Positions 1 through 8,453 of a DNA stretch of 64,000 nucleotides are shown one piece after another; position 1 is the first letter of the stretch; each line of letters opens with the position of its first letter. The stretch is from an uncultured Eubacteriales bacterium. Lineage in GTDB: Bacteria; Bacillota; Clostridia; Lachnospirales; Lachnospiraceae. A model generated the notes under the pieces. It did not search any database. It had not been told where the DNA came from and saw only the letters and a list, made by a program, of their open reading frames with translations. Location: the NCBI GenBank assembly GCA_949292785.1, contig CASFBK010000008.1, positions 62,001 through 126,000 of the forward strand. Direction: 5' to 3'. Both the position numbers and the translations under genes were made by a program.

Positions 1-633
1 ATCTTTCATATTGTGCGTAATCATCAGGGTAGTAAGATGGTCTCTTGCCACAATTTCTTCCGTAAGGTCTAGTACCTTTTTTGCTGTTTTCGGGTCCAAT
101 GCTGCCGTATGTTCATCTAAAAGCAGCAGCTTTGGCTTCTTTAACGATGCCATAAGAAGGGTCAATGCCTGTCTTTGTCCGCCAGACAGCAAGCCTACCT
201 TGGCTGTCATTCGTTCTTCCAGTCCCAAATCCAACATTTTCAACTGCTCTTTATAGTTTTCTTTTTCCTTATTGGTAATGCCCCAGCCGAGAAAACGTTT
301 TTTTCCGCGACGCGCAGCAATGGCAAGATTTTCTTCGATGTTCATATCCCCAGCTGTTCCTGTCATAGGGTCCTGAAATACCCTTCCTAAATATTTCGCC
401 CGCTTATGCTCCGGCAAATCTGTTACTTCTACATCATCAATCCATATCTTTCCGGCATCTACTGGATAAACACCGGCTATCATATTAAGAATGGTGGACT
501 TTCCAGCGCCATTTCCACCAATAACAGTTACGAAATCTCCCTCATTTAAGGTAAGTTCCACCCCTGTTAATGCCTTTTTTTCATTAATTGTTCCGGGATT
601 AAAGGTCTTAAATACCTTTTCGATTTTAAGCAT
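1..633 (-). CDS. ABC transporter ATP-binding protein (TrpZ-like), 3' end outside window
   Basis: Cytoplasmic ATPase of an ABC importer. The visible 211 codons show a Walker A motif (GGNGAGKST, about residues 39-47), a Q-loop (VFQDPMTG), the LSGGQRQ signature and Walker B followed by LLLLDEHTAALD; the stretch ending in ITHNMKD is the start of the H-loop region. The start ATG at 631-633 overlaps the last 8 bases of the permease gene, so translation is probably coupled. Such proteins usually have about 255-265 residues, so roughly 50 are missing past the window edge. The order binding protein, permease, ATPase matches the TrpXYZ family; the substrate cannot be read from sequence. Confidence 0.88.
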   Translation of the reverse strand, partial: MLKIEKVFKTFNPGTINEKKALTGVELTLNEGDFVTVIGGNGAGKSTILNMIAGVYPVDAGKIWIDDVEVTDLPEHKRAKYLGRVFQDPMTGTAGDMNIEENLAIAARRGKKRFLGWGITNKEKENYKEQLKMLDLGLEERMTAKVGLLSGGQRQALTLLMASLKKPKLLLLDEHTAALDPKTAKKVLDLTEEIVARDHLTTLMITHNMKD

Positions 634-1570
634 TTGCCTTTTCCCCCTTTCTCCGGTTAAGTCTTTTTCTTATTTTTTCCATCTTTTTCTTAAGTATTTT
701 CCTTACATTTTTGCTTTTCAGATAAGGAATTGCCAAAAAGATTGCTACAATTAAGGCTGAAAACAGCTTCAGGTCGTTGGTGGAAAATCCCAGCTGTAAT
801 ACAATGGCAATGGCAATAAAATAAATGATGGCTCCAATTACAGATGCTACCATGCGCAACGCAAAATTTCGAAACATTTTTCCGAATATTACATCTCCGA
901 TAATCACTGCTGCAAGTCCAATTACAATGGCGCCACGTCCCATATTGACATCTGCACTTCCCTGATACTGCGCATACAAAGCACCGGAAACACCTACCAG
1001 TCCATTGGAAAGCACCAGTCCTAATACTTTCTGGGCGCTGGTGTTAATTCCCTGCGCCTTTGCCATACGTTCATTACATCCGGTAGCACGGACTGCTGCA
1101 CCTAACTCTGTTCCGAAAAACCAGTACAGCAATAAAATAATCACCAGGCAGAATATCCCCGTATTGATACAGGATTCCGGTATGTAACGCAGACTTACAT
1201 TCAACGCGAACTCATCCACACTGATTGCCTGATTCGATTTCCCCAAGATACGCATATTAATAGAGTACAGACCTAACTGTGTTAAGATACCGGACAAAAT
1301 TGTGGGAATTCCAAATACCGTATGGAAAATACCCGTAACCAGTCCTGCCAGCATACCTGCACCGAATGCCAGAAGCAATGCGATATATGGATTGGTTCCA
1401 TTCAGGATACACATAACTGCTACTGCTCCACCTGTAGCAATGCTGCCATCCACCGTCAAATCTGCATAATCCAGCACTTTAAAGGTGATATACACCCCGA
1501 TTGCCAAAATTCCCCAAATAAGTCCCTGCGCCACGGAACCGGGAAGGGCATTTATTAATGAACTTATCAT
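626..1570 (-). CDS. ABC transporter permease (TrpY-like)
   Basis: 314-residue integral membrane protein with about eight hydrophobic helices and a very basic C-terminal tail rich in Lys and Arg. It resembles the branched-chain-type permeases of TrpXYZ-like importers (for example the N-terminal IWGILAIGVYITFKVLDYADLTVDG and central GFKxxxxMRxxGxN-like ATGCNERMAKAQG segment that contacts the ATPase). It starts two bases after the binding-protein stop codon, with GAGGAATAATT as ribosome site, and overlaps the ATPase start by 8 bases. Together the three genes form one operon read leftwards. Family known mainly from comparative genomics; the transported compound is unknown here. Confidence 0.85.
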   Translation of the reverse strand: MISSLINALPGSVAQGLIWGILAIGVYITFKVLDYADLTVDGSIATGGAVAVMCILNGTNPYIALLLAFGAGMLAGLVTGIFHTVFGIPTILSGILTQLGLYSINMRILGKSNQAISVDEFALNVSLRYIPESCINTGIFCLVIILLLYWFFGTELGAAVRATGCNERMAKAQGINTSAQKVLGLVLSNGLVGVSGALYAQYQGSADVNMGRGAIVIGLAAVIIGDVIFGKMFRNFALRMVASVIGAIIYFIAIAIVLQLGFSTNDLKLFSALIVAIFLAIPYLKSKNVRKILKKKMEKIRKRLNRRKGEKANA

Positions 1571-1572
1571 AA

Positions 1573-2583
1573 TTATTCCTCTCTTTCGATGGCAATCATA
1601 TCTTCCGGCATTTTCATTCCCAGAGCCGCTGCCACATCTGCATTGTATTTTACAGTTACTTCATCTGCATATTCAATCGGCATATCTGCCGGATTCTTTC
1701 CATTCACAAGGATTTCATACGCCATAAGCCCTGCATTATATCCGATGTTATAGTATGAAATACTTAACGTAGCCAGACCGCCAACTGCACACATATTCTC
1801 TTCCCCACAGATAACAGGTATTCCGGCAGGAACCGTAATATTCTTTACGCCCTCCATATTATTTGCAATGGTATTATCCGTCGGAATGTAAATCACATCA
1901 CAACTGCCTGACATTTTTGTCACTACCTGCTGAATATCATTAGAATCTGCTACCGTATAACGTTCCACTTCAATATTTTCCGCTTTCAATGCTTCCTCTG
2001 CCTTCTCTGCCTGATATACAGAGTTTGCTTCTGAGGAACAGTAAAGGATTCCGGCTTTTTTCGCATCCGGTACCAGTTCCAGTAGTAATTCTATCTGCTT
2101 ATCAACGGGCGCAAGGTCCGATGTTCCTGTTACATTTCTTCCCGGCGCCTCATTACTTTCTACTACGCCGGCAGTCACATAATCCGTAACTGAAGTTCCC
2201 ACAATAGGAATCTCTGCTGTGGCTGCTGCACACGCCTGCAGGGAGGTCGTTGCATTTGCCATAATCAAATCCACATTACTGTTTACAAATTTCGTTGCAA
2301 TAGACGCGCAGTTGGTTTGCTCTCCCTGCGCATTCTGATAATCAAATTCTACCTTTTCTTCCCCCAGCTTTTCTATCAAGGCATCCTGAAACCCTTTGGT
2401 TGCAGAGTCTAACGCCTGATGTTCCATCTGCTGACATATTCCTATTTTGTATACATCTTTTTCTTCGGAAGCTGTCTGTACCCCTCTGTCCTTTGCAGCA
2501 TCCGGCCCTCCAACCAGTCCACAGCCTGCAGTCATTGCCGCCACTGACACTGCAAGAATGAACGATATTATCCTTTTCTTCAT
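1573..2583 (-). CDS. ABC transporter substrate-binding lipoprotein (TrpX-like)
   Basis: 336 residues with a lipoprotein signal: basic start, hydrophobic stretch, then MTAGC with the lipid-modified Cys at 21. The mature part (IGICQQMEHQALDSATKGFQ, later LVPDAKKAGILYCSSEANS) is typical of the two-lobed periplasmic-binding fold of the TrpX/DUF534 family. First gene of the operon; AAAGGAGGAGG lies before the ATG. It captures a small ligand outside the membrane for the downstream permease and ATPase. Only about 110 bases separate it from recD2 and these hold a terminator rather than a riboswitch, so no T-box supports a tryptophan assignment. Confidence 0.86.
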   Translation of the reverse strand: MKKRIISFILAVSVAAMTAGCGLVGGPDAAKDRGVQTASEEKDVYKIGICQQMEHQALDSATKGFQDALIEKLGEEKVEFDYQNAQGEQTNCASIATKFVNSNVDLIMANATTSLQACAAATAEIPIVGTSVTDYVTAGVVESNEAPGRNVTGTSDLAPVDKQIELLLELVPDAKKAGILYCSSEANSVYQAEKAEEALKAENIEVERYTVADSNDIQQVVTKMSGSCDVIYIPTDNTIANNMEGVKNITVPAGIPVICGEENMCAVGGLATLSISYYNIGYNAGLMAYEILVNGKNPADMPIEYADEVTVKYNADVAAALGMKMPEDMIAIEREE

Positions 2584-2659
2584 AAAGGACCTCCTCCTTT
2601 TTTACTTTACCGCTGAAACGCGTTGATACTTCATACTATATCATTCCCTTACAAGCAAA

Positions 2660-2695
2660 GTCAAGAGCGTGCACTTTTATCGGCACGCTCCTGAC
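2660..2695 (-). terminator. Intrinsic terminator-like hairpin after recD2
   Basis: A 13-bp stem (2660-2672 with 2683-2695, one G-U-type mismatch, 10-base loop) begins directly after the recD2 stop codon. The following bases on the minus strand (TTGACTTTGCTTG) are only moderately T-rich, so termination may be partial. Confidence 0.6.
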
Positions 2696-4912
2696 TTATC
2701 TTTCCTTTAATCTCATTTTTAATCCCGTATATCGTTTCTGTTCACTGACATTACCAATCATCTCCTGAAAGGTAACATCATTTCCCACCAGCGTGACACA
2801 CTTTTTCGCACGCGTTACTGCCGTATACAATAAATTTCGGTTCATCAGCATCCGAGGACCGCTTAAAAGCGGTATTACCACTGCCGGATATTCACTTCCC
2901 TGAGACTTATGTATGGTGATGGCATAAGCAAGCTCCAGCTCATCTAACTGTTTAAACGAATACTCCACCATTCTTCCTTCATCGAATTCGATGGTCATAC
3001 TTTCCTGATAGCTGTTAATACTGCGAATGACTCCCATATCACCATTAAAAATTCCAAGTCCCTTGTCGATTGCCAAACCGTATTTACTGCGGATTTCCCA
3101 TTCTATCTGATAATTATTCTTTACCTGCATGACCTTGTCTCCCTCCCGAAAGATAATGCCGCCATGCTCTTTTTCTTTCTTCTTGTCATCTGCCGGATTC
3201 AGATACTGCTGCAAAATACCGTTTAACCGTTCTACCCCCAACAGTCCCTTTCGCATAGGCGTCAACACCTGTATATCATAGGGCGTTGCCTCCACGAACT
3301 TTGGAAGCTTCTGCTGAATCAGCTGAATTACAATACTGATAATCACATTGGCATCATACCGCTTCAGGAAAAAGAAATCCATGCTCTTATTATCCAGAAC
3401 TACTTCTTCCCCTCGATTTATCTTATGAGCATTGACAATAATATCACTTTGGGCAGCCTGACGGAAAATCTTGTTCAATCGTACCACATGAAACCGTTCC
3501 GACTCAATAATATCCTTTAACACGCTTCCCGGACCTACGCTGGGCAGCTGATTGACGTCTCCCACCAGCACCAGTCTGGTTCCGGCGGCTACCGCCTTTA
3601 GCAGTGCGCACATCAATGTTATGTCAACCATAGACATTTCATCTATAATAATTACATCTGTTTCCAGCGGATTCTGCTCGTTTCGTTCAAATCCTGCATT
3701 TCCTTCCATACCGCCATTTAATTCCAACATTCGATGAATGGTTCGAGCTTCAAATCCGGTGGTCTCACTCATTCTTTTTGCCGCTCTTCCGGTTGGAGCT
3801 GCCAGAAAAATGTCCATACCTTCCATTTCAAAGTAACGGATAATGGTGTTGATGGTTGTAGTTTTTCCGGTTCCCGGACCACCGGTGATTATCACTAATC
3901 CATTCCGAACCGCTTCTTTTACCGCCTCTGCCTGAAGCTCGTCTAATTCCATTCCCGTGCTCTGTTCAATCTTTCGTATTCTGTCATTGATTTCAATTTC
4001 AGGCACGTCATAGAAAATATCCAGCTGTTCCAACATAGCTGCCGTATTTGCTTCCATGTAATAGTAAGTTGCCGCATATATATACTGCTGTCCTTCCGTT
4101 TCTTTCAAGACCAGCTTTTTATCTATCGCCAGATTCATATAGTGCTTTTCAATATACTCCGGCTCCACGTCCAACAGTTCACTGGCACGAATGGTCAGCT
4201 CTCTTGTGGGCAGGCAAGTATGTCCCTCCGCTGCTGCCTGCAATAAAGTATACAGTATACCGCTTCGGATACGAAAATCAGAATCCGTGTGAATCCCTAC
4301 CCTGGATGCGATTTCATCCGCAATCCGAAAACCAACGCCCTGTATATCATCTGCCAGGCGATAGGGATTTTCCTTTAAAATTCCATATAACTCCTGTCCA
4401 TAGGTCTGATATATTTTTACGGCGAGGGTTTGGGAAATGCCGTACTGTTGCAAAAAAATCATAGCCTGACGCAGCTCTCGTTTTCCTTCCACCTGTTCTG
4501 CAATTTCCATTGCCTTTCTTTCGCTGATTCCCTTTACCTCAACCAGACGTTCCGGTTCTTCTTCGATAATACGGAAGGTATCTTCCTTAAATCTTCGTAC
4601 AATTCTTGCCGCCAGCGCAACTCCCACTCCCTTTACAGCCCCTGACCCCAGATAACGTTCAATGGACATCAAATCCTCCGGCGCTTTCACTTCAAAGGAT
4701 TCCATTTTCAGCTGTAATCCATAGGAAGGGTGTGTAATATACTCTCCCCTTACTTCTATATTTTCTCCTTCTGAAATTCCATGAAAAATTCCTACGCAGG
4801 TAATCTCATCCTCTTCGCATACCAGATTCAGAACCGTATATCCGTTGTCCTTATTCTGATATACGATATGTTCCACATATCCTGTCAATACTTCCACCGC
4901 AATACTCTCCAT
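2696..4912 (-). CDS. recD2: ATP-dependent DNA helicase RecD2
   Basis: 738 residues, the usual size of RecD2, the RecBC-independent SF1 5'-3' helicase of DNA repair. N-terminal OB-like and helix-hairpin-helix parts (about residues 80-200, with GSGAVKGVG, VKGISERKA and IQGVGFRIADEI) precede Walker A GGPGTGKTT (about 342-350), Walker B IIIDEMSMVD, and the C-terminal motif AITIHKSQGSEYP. Start choice is uncertain: the ATG at 4912 has an AGGA only two bases away, whereas the GTG at codon 6 (4897) has GGAGAG at ideal distance. The gene stands between a flagellar operon terminator and its own terminator hairpin. Confidence 0.9.
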   Translation of the reverse strand: MESIAVEVLTGYVEHIVYQNKDNGYTVLNLVCEEDEITCVGIFHGISEGENIEVRGEYITHPSYGLQLKMESFEVKAPEDLMSIERYLGSGAVKGVGVALAARIVRRFKEDTFRIIEEEPERLVEVKGISERKAMEIAEQVEGKRELRQAMIFLQQYGISQTLAVKIYQTYGQELYGILKENPYRLADDIQGVGFRIADEIASRVGIHTDSDFRIRSGILYTLLQAAAEGHTCLPTRELTIRASELLDVEPEYIEKHYMNLAIDKKLVLKETEGQQYIYAATYYYMEANTAAMLEQLDIFYDVPEIEINDRIRKIEQSTGMELDELQAEAVKEAVRNGLVIITGGPGTGKTTTINTIIRYFEMEGMDIFLAAPTGRAAKRMSETTGFEARTIHRMLELNGGMEGNAGFERNEQNPLETDVIIIDEMSMVDITLMCALLKAVAAGTRLVLVGDVNQLPSVGPGSVLKDIIESERFHVVRLNKIFRQAAQSDIIVNAHKINRGEEVVLDNKSMDFFFLKRYDANVIISIVIQLIQQKLPKFVEATPYDIQVLTPMRKGLLGVERLNGILQQYLNPADDKKKEKEHGGIIFREGDKVMQVKNNYQIEWEIRSKYGLAIDKGLGIFNGDMGVIRSINSYQESMTIEFDEGRMVEYSFKQLDELELAYAITIHKSQGSEYPAVVIPLLSGPRMLMNRNLLYTAVTRAKKCVTLVGNDVTFQEMIGNVSEQKRYTGLKMRLKER

Positions 4913-4921
4913 TCCTATAAT

Positions 4922-4944
4922 GGTATTTCCTATAGAGCAAAAAA
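4922..4944. repeat. Copy of a dispersed 23-bp repeat (short form)
   Basis: The 23 bases here are identical to 59337-59359. In both places the repeat sits just beyond the T-run of an intrinsic terminator, in the same orientation relative to the terminated gene. At the second site a longer inverted-repeat element is present; here only one arm is found. Key part on the minus strand: TTTTGCTCTATAGGAAAT. Confidence 0.6.
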
Positions 4945-4968
4945 GAATCCCGCATGCGGAATTCTTTT
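4941..4968 (-). terminator. Intrinsic terminator of the mbl-flagellar operon
   Basis: Arms 4941-4953 and 4956-4968 pair over 13 bases with one mismatch and a two-base loop region; the minus strand continues with a T6 run. It lies 11 bases after the rod-binding-protein stop codon. Confidence 0.75.
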
Positions 4969-4979
4969 TATCATTCTAC

Positions 4980-5330
4980 TTATTCCAAACCATAATTGCG
5001 TTTCATCTGCTCATACAATATCTGGGCAATTCCAAGTCCCTGGCCTTCTGTAGAATTCTCTGCCATGACCTGAACCATCTGTTCCTTGTAGTAATCCTGC
5101 ATCTGCTTGGTGTAGGAAGATGTATCATCCTCAGACTCTGGAATCATTTTCTGCATTGCCTTGAACATCTGCTCAGTAAAATAAGCTTCAAAGTCCTTGC
5201 ACACATCCATCAATTCATCATCTGTTGCATTGGATAAATCTGATTTCAATGTATCTTCCAACTTATTGGTTGTTTCTGAAACATTATTGGTATTATATAA
5301 CGCACTTATATTTCCTATATCAAGACTCAT
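4980..5330 (-). CDS. Flagellar rod-binding protein, FlgJ N-terminal-domain type
   Basis: 116 residues. It matches the rod-binding domain seen at the N-terminus of FlgJ (DELMDVCKDFEAYFTEQMFKAMQKMIP, then YKEQMVQVMAENSTEGQGLGIAQILYEQMKR). It lacks the muramidase domain of enteric FlgJ, as is common in Firmicutes. The role is assumed to be capping or chaperoning rod assembly in the cell wall. It is the last gene of the operon after mbl and two hook/rod genes, 28 bases behind flhP, with a GAAAGGAAG ribosome site and a terminator immediately downstream. Confidence 0.85.
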   Translation of the reverse strand: MSLDIGNISALYNTNNVSETTNKLEDTLKSDLSNATDDELMDVCKDFEAYFTEQMFKAMQKMIPESEDDTSSYTKQMQDYYKEQMVQVMAENSTEGQGLGIAQILYEQMKRNYGLE

Positions 5331-5358
5331 ATGTATTCTTCCTTTCAGTTACCTGTCA

Positions 5359-6177
5359 CTATCGTTTCAACTGATTTGCCTGTCCCAACATATCATCTGC
5401 TGCCTGAATTGCCTTAGAGTTCATCTCATATGCTCTCTGTGCCACAATCAGATTTACCATTTCATCTGCTACCTGCACATTAGAGCCTTCCAAATATCCT
5501 GCGCGGATATTACTTCTGACAATATTATTGGCAGTCGCTTCGTTAATCGGTGCTCCGGATGCATCTGTGACTTCTAATAAACTGTTGGACAGTTTTTCTA
5601 ATCCCGCCGGATTATTAAACTGAAATACACCTAACTGCTGATTCAGAGAAAAATAATTTCCTTCCGCGTCCTGATAACCGAACTGACCGTCTGTTGAAAT
5701 CACCAGTCTGCTGGTGTTGACGCCTGCCGGAATATTAATCGGATTTCCATTGCTATCTAAGGCTGCATATCCGTCTGAAGTTACCAGTGTCAAAGAAGAA
5801 TCTGCATTTACACTCAGTTTAAAATCTCCGTTACGGGTATAATAAGTATTTCCATCTGCTCCACGTACTGCAAAGAATCCATCTCCGTCTATCGCGAAAG
5901 CAGTGTCACTTTCGCTGGCCAGCATTGAGCCCTGTTTGAAACTTGAGGTAATAGAAGCCACTCTTGTTCCAAGTCCTACCTGCGCCGGAATCGGCTTTTC
6001 CTCTCCGTTTGCAGATGTTGTTCTTGTCTGAAGAGTTTGGTACAACAAAGTTTTAAACTCTGCCTTCTCATTCTTATACCCTACGGTATTTACATTTGCA
6101 AGATTATTTGCGATGGTATCTACTGCTGTCTGCTGGGAAGTCATTCCGGATGCTGCAGACCATAATGATCTCATCAT
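5359..6177 (-). CDS. flhP: Flagellar hook-basal body protein FlhP/FlgG type
   Basis: 272 residues. The N-terminal rod motif (SLWSAASGMTSQQTAVDTIANNLANVNTVGYK) and C-terminal EMVNLIVAQRAYEMNSKAIQAADDML are the two coiled segments shared by rod, hook and FlgG proteins; the middle carries the FlgE/F/G beta domain (AIDGDGFFAVR). Its place directly after a FlhO-like gene and mbl matches Bacillus subtilis mbl-flhO-flhP, so FlhP is preferred over FlgG. It forms part of the distal rod. Start MMRS is preceded by GAAAGGGG. Confidence 0.88.
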   Translation of the reverse strand: MMRSLWSAASGMTSQQTAVDTIANNLANVNTVGYKNEKAEFKTLLYQTLQTRTTSANGEEKPIPAQVGLGTRVASITSSFKQGSMLASESDTAFAIDGDGFFAVRGADGNTYYTRNGDFKLSVNADSSLTLVTSDGYAALDSNGNPINIPAGVNTSRLVISTDGQFGYQDAEGNYFSLNQQLGVFQFNNPAGLEKLSNSLLEVTDASGAPINEATANNIVRSNIRAGYLEGSNVQVADEMVNLIVAQRAYEMNSKAIQAADDMLGQANQLKR

Positions 6178-6194
6178 ATTACTTCAACCCCTTT

Positions 6195-6995
6195 CTAAAC
6201 GCTACCAATATTGTTTACTGCTTTATCTAATGTTTCATCAATGGTCTGAATAATTTTCTGATTGCTCTCAAACGCTCTGGATATGGTTATCATCTCTACC
6301 ATTTCTGAAACCACATTTACATTAGACATTTCCAAAGTTCCCTGTACTACTTTCGCTTGGGATGGCTGTATCTGTCCACCCTCGACCAAGTCATACATAT
6401 TCTCACCGTACTTTTGCAGATAATCATAATCCGCAACATCTACCACACCAATCTGTCCAATCTGTGCACCATTCTGATACAGATATCCTGCTTCATCAAT
6501 CACAAGCTCCACATTCGGGTCTACTCTTACATATCCTTCCTGCCCCGGATTGCCTGCATTCGCTGCCGCCTGATTTAAAACAAAGTCTCCATCCTTTGTC
6601 ATCAGATAGCCTTCCCGATTCACCGTAAAGGCTCCATCTCTGGTATATTTTACGGATGTTTCTCCGTCTTTATTGGTAAAGGAAATAGCAAAGAATCCAT
6701 CACCATCCAATGCTATGTCATATACATTATCAGTCACACGGAAAGAACCCTGGTCATAATCCGTATAGTTCTCACCGATTTTCACTCCCAGACTAATTTC
6801 TCCTAACTTCTTAGGCAGTCTATAATCCGAAGTATCTTTGATTTTAATTGCTAAAGTATCCGCAAAGGACTGTGATGTAGTCCCTTCCTTTTTGTATCCA
6901 TTCGTTGCAGAATTGGCAAGATTGTTCGTTAATACATCTAATCTGTTCTGCTGATTTATCAATCCTGTATACGCAGTATATAACCCTTTTACCAT
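6195..6995 (-). CDS. flhO: Flagellar hook-basal body protein FlhO/FlgF type
   Basis: 266 residues with the same architecture as its neighbour: N-terminal GLINQQNRLDVLTNNLANSATNGYKKEG, a beta domain with IALDGDGFFAIS, and C-terminal SEMVEMITISRAFESNQKIIQTIDETLDKA. Between mbl (29 bases upstream) and the FlhP-like gene (17 bases downstream), so FlhO by position. It builds the rod of the flagellum. Ribosome site AAAGGAGAGG before the ATG. Confidence 0.88.
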   Translation of the reverse strand: MVKGLYTAYTGLINQQNRLDVLTNNLANSATNGYKKEGTTSQSFADTLAIKIKDTSDYRLPKKLGEISLGVKIGENYTDYDQGSFRVTDNVYDIALDGDGFFAISFTNKDGETSVKYTRDGAFTVNREGYLMTKDGDFVLNQAAANAGNPGQEGYVRVDPNVELVIDEAGYLYQNGAQIGQIGVVDVADYDYLQKYGENMYDLVEGGQIQPSQAKVVQGTLEMSNVNVVSEMVEMITISRAFESNQKIIQTIDETLDKAVNNIGSV

Positions 6996-7024
6996 ATGGA
7001 CCTCTCCTTTGTATTCTTAATAAA

Positions 7025-8017
7025 TTATTCGTCTCTTTTGCCTGATAAAAATTCTACATATTTTCCGGTTCCGATTGCAACACATGTCATCGGTTCTTCC
7101 GCTGTCATGGTATTGATTCCTGTCTTATCCTCAATCAATTCTTCCAGTCCACGAAGCAATGCGCCTCCTCCGGTCAATACAATTCCCCGATCTGCAACGT
7201 CTGCTGCCAGTTCCGGCGGTGTCTTTTCCAATACACTGTGAACGGCTTCTACTATTTGAAGCGTTGCTTCTCTTAACGCTTCTTCTGTCTCCTCTGAAGA
7301 TACGGTTACGGTTTTCGGAAGACCTGTTACCAGATTACGTCCTCTTACATCCATGGTATCATTTTGAGCCAGCGGGAAACAGGTTCCGATTTTTATCTTA
7401 ATATCCTCTGCGGTTCTCTCACCAATCAGAAGATTATGTTTCTTTCTCATATAACGAACGATTGCTTCATCAAAATCATCACCGGCAATCTTTATGGAAG
7501 TACTTACTACCGTTCCTCCCAGTGAGATAACTGCAATATCCGCAGTACCTCCTCCAATATCTACAATCATATTTCCACAAGGCTTTGCAATATCAATTCC
7601 TGCACCGATTGCTGCTGCGATTGGCTCTTCAATAATAGATACCTCTCTGGCTCCTGCCTGATAGGTAGCATCTTCTACTGCCTTTTTTTCAACTTCTGTT
7701 ACTCCACTTGGAACACAAACGCTGATACGCGGCTTACGGAAGCTCTTTTTACCCATTGCTTTCTGAATAAAGTAGCGCAGCATCTGTTCTGTCACTCTGT
7801 AATCAGAAATGACACCCTGGCGAAGTGGTCTTACTGCTACAATATTTCCCGGTGTTCTTCCTAACATTAGTCTTGCTTCTTCGCCAATCGCCTTAATTTT
7901 ATTGGTATCTCTGTCAAATGCTACAACAGACGGCTCTTTTAACACAACACCTTTGCCTCTTATATATACAAGGATACTTGCTGTACCTAAATCAATTCCA
8001 ATATCTGTCGAAATCAT
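7025..8017 (-). CDS. mbl: Actin-like cell-shape protein MreB/Mbl
   Basis: 330 residues, the standard MreB size. Recognisable parts are the N-terminal phosphate loop GIDLGTASILVYIRGKGVVL, MLGRTPGNIVAVRPLRQGVISD, the second phosphate motif MIVDIGGGTADIAVISLGG and the adenosine motif GIVLTGGGALLRGL. It forms membrane-bound filaments that organise lateral wall synthesis. Because it heads an operon with flhO and flhP it is best called Mbl, following the Bacillus arrangement. RBS GAAAGGGG; a good promoter lies 60-90 bases upstream. Confidence 0.92.
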   Translation of the reverse strand: MISTDIGIDLGTASILVYIRGKGVVLKEPSVVAFDRDTNKIKAIGEEARLMLGRTPGNIVAVRPLRQGVISDYRVTEQMLRYFIQKAMGKKSFRKPRISVCVPSGVTEVEKKAVEDATYQAGAREVSIIEEPIAAAIGAGIDIAKPCGNMIVDIGGGTADIAVISLGGTVVSTSIKIAGDDFDEAIVRYMRKKHNLLIGERTAEDIKIKIGTCFPLAQNDTMDVRGRNLVTGLPKTVTVSSEETEEALREATLQIVEAVHSVLEKTPPELAADVADRGIVLTGGGALLRGLEELIEDKTGINTMTAEEPMTCVAIGTGKYVEFLSGKRDE

Positions 8018-8077
8018 GATTGTTCCCCTTTCATCTCTATCTGAACATAATAATTCTATTTTTCCATATATAATTAC

Positions 8078-8105
8078 ATTATATACAATAATAGGGAATT
8101 TTCAA
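8078..8105 (-). promoter_or_regulatory. Sigma-A-type promoter of mbl operon
   Basis: Read on the minus strand: TTGAAA (8100-8105), 16-base spacer, TATAAT (8078-8083). The ATG of mbl lies about 60 bases downstream. Confidence 0.65.
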
Positions 8106-8284
8106 AGCATTTTTTTCTAAAATGTAAAAAAACGTCTTTTTTTAAACTTTGGGAAATAAAACCTTTAAAAAGTTTATGATTTTTTTATAATTTTTCTATT
8201 TTTTTCTCTGTTTTTTCACACATACGTCACATTCTCCGTTTATACTAATAAACGTACTAGCTAATAAGCTAATATAATTTTTCA

Positions 8285-8365
8285 TAACTCATGCTTCCTG
8301 GGTTCGTTAGAATCCAGGAGGTACTCCCCGAAAGTAAGGCTGTCCAAAAGGGCAGCCATTTTTTT
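8285..8365 (+). ncRNA. Candidate small RNA gene between uvrA and mbl
   Basis: Plus-strand unit of about 80 nt in a 436-bp gap where both neighbouring genes are on the minus strand. TATAAT at 8273-8278 could serve as -10, but there is no convincing -35. The RNA would hold a 9-bp hairpin with a GTTA tetraloop (8297-8318), an exposed AGGAGG, and an 8-bp GC-rich hairpin with an AAAA loop (8338-8357) followed by ATTTTTTT, a textbook terminator. No open frame of sense fits. I do not recognise an RNA family; SRP, 6S, T-box and common riboswitch signatures are absent. The rest of the gap (8106-8270) is AT-rich and appears empty. Confidence 0.4.
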
Positions 8366-8403
8366 AAGGGTGCTTCGCCAAACCGGCAAGGCACCCTTTT
8401 TCT
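8366..8403 (+). terminator. Second plus-strand intrinsic terminator
   Basis: AAGGGTGC pairs with GCACCCTT around an inner GCC/GGC stem, followed by TTTTTCT on the plus strand. On the minus strand the hairpin is followed by A residues, so it does not terminate uvrA. It backs up the terminator at 8338-8365. Confidence 0.65.
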
Positions 8404-8453
8404 ATTACTTTTATCTCAGATTGTCATTTTAACTATTATTATTTTAACTATTA

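Noticed and set aside
1573..2695. Tryptophan T-box before the TrpX-like gene
   Set aside because: The 112 bases upstream hold only the recD2 terminator; no T-box or specifier sequence is visible, so no amino acid can be assigned.
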